Shown: positions 63,718 through 64,000 of the stretch, piece after piece
Layout: each line of letters starts with the position of its first letter
Numbering within the stretch: position 1 is the stretch's first letter
Notes under the pieces: generated by a model
Seen by the model: only the letters and a program-made list of their open reading frames with translations
Databases searched by the model: none
What the model was told of the DNA's origin: nothing
Translations under genes and position numbers: made by a program
Assembly: GCF_009742725.1 (NCBI RefSeq)
Contig: NZ_WPHG01000004.1
Coordinates: 124,001 to 188,000, forward strand
Source: Nitratireductor arenosus
Lineage (GTDB): Bacteria; Pseudomonadota; Alphaproteobacteria; Rhizobiales; Rhizobiaceae
Direction: 5' to 3'
Length of the DNA: 64,000 nucleotides

Positions 63718-64000
63718 TCAAATGGCTTCGATCGTGCCGGTGGGCACATGCATGGCGGTCTTCAGGCGCTGCATGGCGAGTTCGCGCGAGCGACCGGTGA
63801 TGGTCAGCACCTGCGAACGCAGCGCGTCGGGCCAGTAATTCATGTCGCCCTGGCGCTCGGACTGCTCCTGTGTGTGCTCGGTGAGCGGACGTTCACGCGC
63901 CTCCCACGCCTCCAGCGCAGCGGCAATGTCGGGCGCGTCGGCGACGGCGACCGCCAAGCCGATGCCATTCATCAGCGCACAGCCGCCGCCCTGGCCGAGA
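63718..64000 (-). CDS. FAD-dependent aromatic monooxygenase (partial, 5' end outside window)
   Basis: 94 C-terminal residues; the frame is open through the right edge. The edge segment LGQGGGCALMNGIGLAVAV is the last part of the FAD-binding motif of PHBH/salicylate-hydroxylase-type single-component monooxygenases. AALEAWEARERPLTEHTQEQSE follows, the usual C-terminal helix. The stop is 58 bases upstream of the dioxygenase gene, in the same direction. A monooxygenase next to a Qdo/Hod homologue is expected to be the 4(1H)-quinolone 3-monooxygenase (PqsH/AqdB/Moq type) that makes its substrate; this is inference from context. Confidence 0.8.
   Translation of the reverse strand, partial: LGQGGGCALMNGIGLAVAVADAPDIAAALEAWEARERPLTEHTQEQSERQGDMNYWPDALRSQVLTITGRSRELAMQRLKTAMHVPTGTIEAI

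Overview
The window looks like chromosomal DNA of an alphaproteobacterium, most likely Hyphomicrobiales (Rhizobiales, Phyllobacteriaceae-like). The signs are a GC-rich sequence with long antisense shadow reading frames, a Caulobacter/rhizobial-style cpaB-cpaC-cpaE-cpaF-tadB-tadC pilus block, a DUF2336 protein, parE, and an unusual density of ABC importers and aromatic or amine catabolic genes. The genus assignment is an inference. I saw no rRNA, tRNA, transposase, integrase or CRISPR array.

Layout. (1) 1-4768, minus strand: a three-component Rieske oxygenase operon (ferredoxin, FAD reductase, oxygenase alpha subunit) followed by a glutamine-synthetase-like ligase and a 5-carboxymethyl-2-hydroxymuconate isomerase-like gene cut by the window edge. 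A RidA gene diverges from it, and a GTTCG-N5-CGAAC palindrome lies between. (2) 5679-12908, minus: Tad/Flp pilus machinery without pilin, prepilin peptidase or TadE/F/G. (3) 13153-25550: mixed chromosomal genes: parE, a LysR/EamA divergent pair, a secreted CHAT protease-like protein, a DUF2336 protein, a MaoC/CitE-like lyase pair, a flavin reductase/nitroreductase pair and a secreted protein of unknown function. (4) 25569-31260, minus: a NitT/TauT-type ABC importer with a Gfo/Idh/MocA dehydrogenase and a NylA-like amidase. (5) 31603-48666: an accessory catabolic region with an RpiR regulator, a SnoaL-flavin monooxygenase fusion, a COG3964 amidohydrolase, a RidA protein, an SDR, a D-threonine-aldolase-like enzyme, an MBL hydrolase, a complete Liv importer, an amidohydrolase/carboxylesterase pair and a VOC protein.

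(6) 48800-64000, almost all minus, is the most interesting part. At its upstream end three adjacent genes encode the C-terminus of an FAD monooxygenase, a cofactor-independent 3-hydroxy-4-oxoquinoline 2,4-dioxygenase (Qdo/Hod) homologue and a kynurenine-formamidase-like hydrolase. Together they predict 4(1H)-quinolone -> 3-hydroxy-4(1H)-quinolone -> N-formylanthranilate + CO -> anthranilate + formate. Downstream, beyond a divergent LysR gene, come a molybdenum-hydroxylase large subunit, a DapA-family aldolase, 3-hydroxyanthranilate 3,4-dioxygenase, a second complete Liv importer, an aspartate-dehydrogenase-like gene and the two small molybdenum-hydroxylase subunits, ending with an AraC regulator. 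The gene set fits import and breakdown of an N-heteroaromatic (quinoline/quinolone) compound. Because the ring-cleaving enzyme is a 3-hydroxyanthranilate dioxygenase, an 8-hydroxylated quinolone is an attractive substrate. That assignment is inference and needs biochemical testing.
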